In this document: positions 63,965 to 64,000 of the stretch, in pieces
Layout: each line of letters starts with the position of its first letter
Position numbering within the stretch: position 1 is the first letter of the stretch
Origin: Bacillus sp. FJAT-45350
GTDB taxonomy: Bacteria; Bacillota; Bacilli; Bacillales; NISU01
Length of the DNA stretch: 64,000 nucleotides
Direction of reading: 5' to 3'
Assembly (NCBI RefSeq): GCF_002335805.1
Contig: NZ_NISU01000001.1
Span: 1,930,079-1,994,078 of the forward strand
The notes under the pieces: model-generated
What the model saw: only the letters and a program-made list of their open reading frames with translations
What the model was told of the DNA's origin: nothing
The model's database searches: none
Made by a program: the position numbers and the translations under genes

Positions 63965-64000
63965 GTAATTACACTCAAAAAAATTAACTACCTATAGAAA

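Overview
The window reads as chromosomal DNA of an endospore-forming, low-GC member of the Bacillaceae. It carries spoIVA, spoVIF, sleB-ypeB and ypzI, and it keeps the gene order of the Bacillus subtilis interval from ypjA-qcrCBA through the aromatic supra-operon, hepS-menG-hepT, mtrAB, hbs, spoIVA, gpsA, der, fni, ypfD, cmk, sleB, prsW, ypdA and ypbH-ypbG. Futalosine-pathway menaquinone genes, a cobalamin-dependent methionine synthase and a B12-binding MerR-type regulator set it apart from B. subtilis. They would fit one of the alkaliphilic or environmental Bacillus lineages, but the genus cannot be fixed from sequence reading alone. Nearly all genes lie on the minus strand, so transcription mostly runs from high to low coordinates.

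Layout from left to right. 1-3111 holds ypjA (cut by the window edge), the menaquinol:cytochrome c reductase genes qcrC-qcrB-qcrA and ypiF. 3189-3386 is a 24-unit heptanucleotide array ending in a large hairpin. 3511-5203 is an apparently intact IS1182-family insertion sequence that split the ypiB terminator. 5217-8289 carries ypiB, ypiA and an unrecognised amidohydrolase-like protein. 8601-21336 is the aromatic amino acid supra-operon aroC-aroB-aroH-trpEDCFBA-hisC-tyrA-aroA. Its internal trp promoter and leader show an 11-triplet TRAP target, an antiterminator and a terminator. cheR and ndk follow. 23283-28141 is a menaquinone operon hepS-menG-(UbiA prenyltransferase)-ubiX-mqnA-hepT, and mtrB (TRAP), folE and hbs lie upstream of it.

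30051-33363 holds spoIVA, yphF, yphE and spoVIF. 33478-42265 holds gpsA, plsY, der, yphA, ypzI (plus strand), fni, ypfD, plsC, cmk and the c-di-GMP receptor gene motI/ypfA. 42407-45044 is the germination pair ypeB-sleB, whose SleB has a long heptapeptide-repeat linker. 45298-53394 is a methionine operon metI-metC-yitJ-metH under a SAM-I (S-box) riboswitch. The right end has a small zinc-ribbon protein, prsW, ansA (plus strand), ypdA, ddl, ypbH, the MerR/B12 regulator, ypbG, ypbF, a candidate structured RNA of about 250 nt, a 45-residue protein and a chemoreceptor gene.

Several genes work together. The TRAP protein encoded at 28370-28585 should bind the trp leader at 18514-18569. Chorismate made by aroA/aroB/aroC feeds the Trp, Phe and Tyr branches and is also the substrate of MqnA for menaquinone. 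Menaquinone is the electron donor of the QcrABC complex at the left end. metH and the MerR/B12 regulator both imply that the cell has cobalamin. The observations most worth a second look are the candidate RNA at 61155-61404, the two triplet clusters of the trp leader, the heptad array with its hairpin, the IS insertion that leaves a stem-loop on each side, the menaquinone gene insertion, the B12 regulator and the degenerate amidohydrolase.
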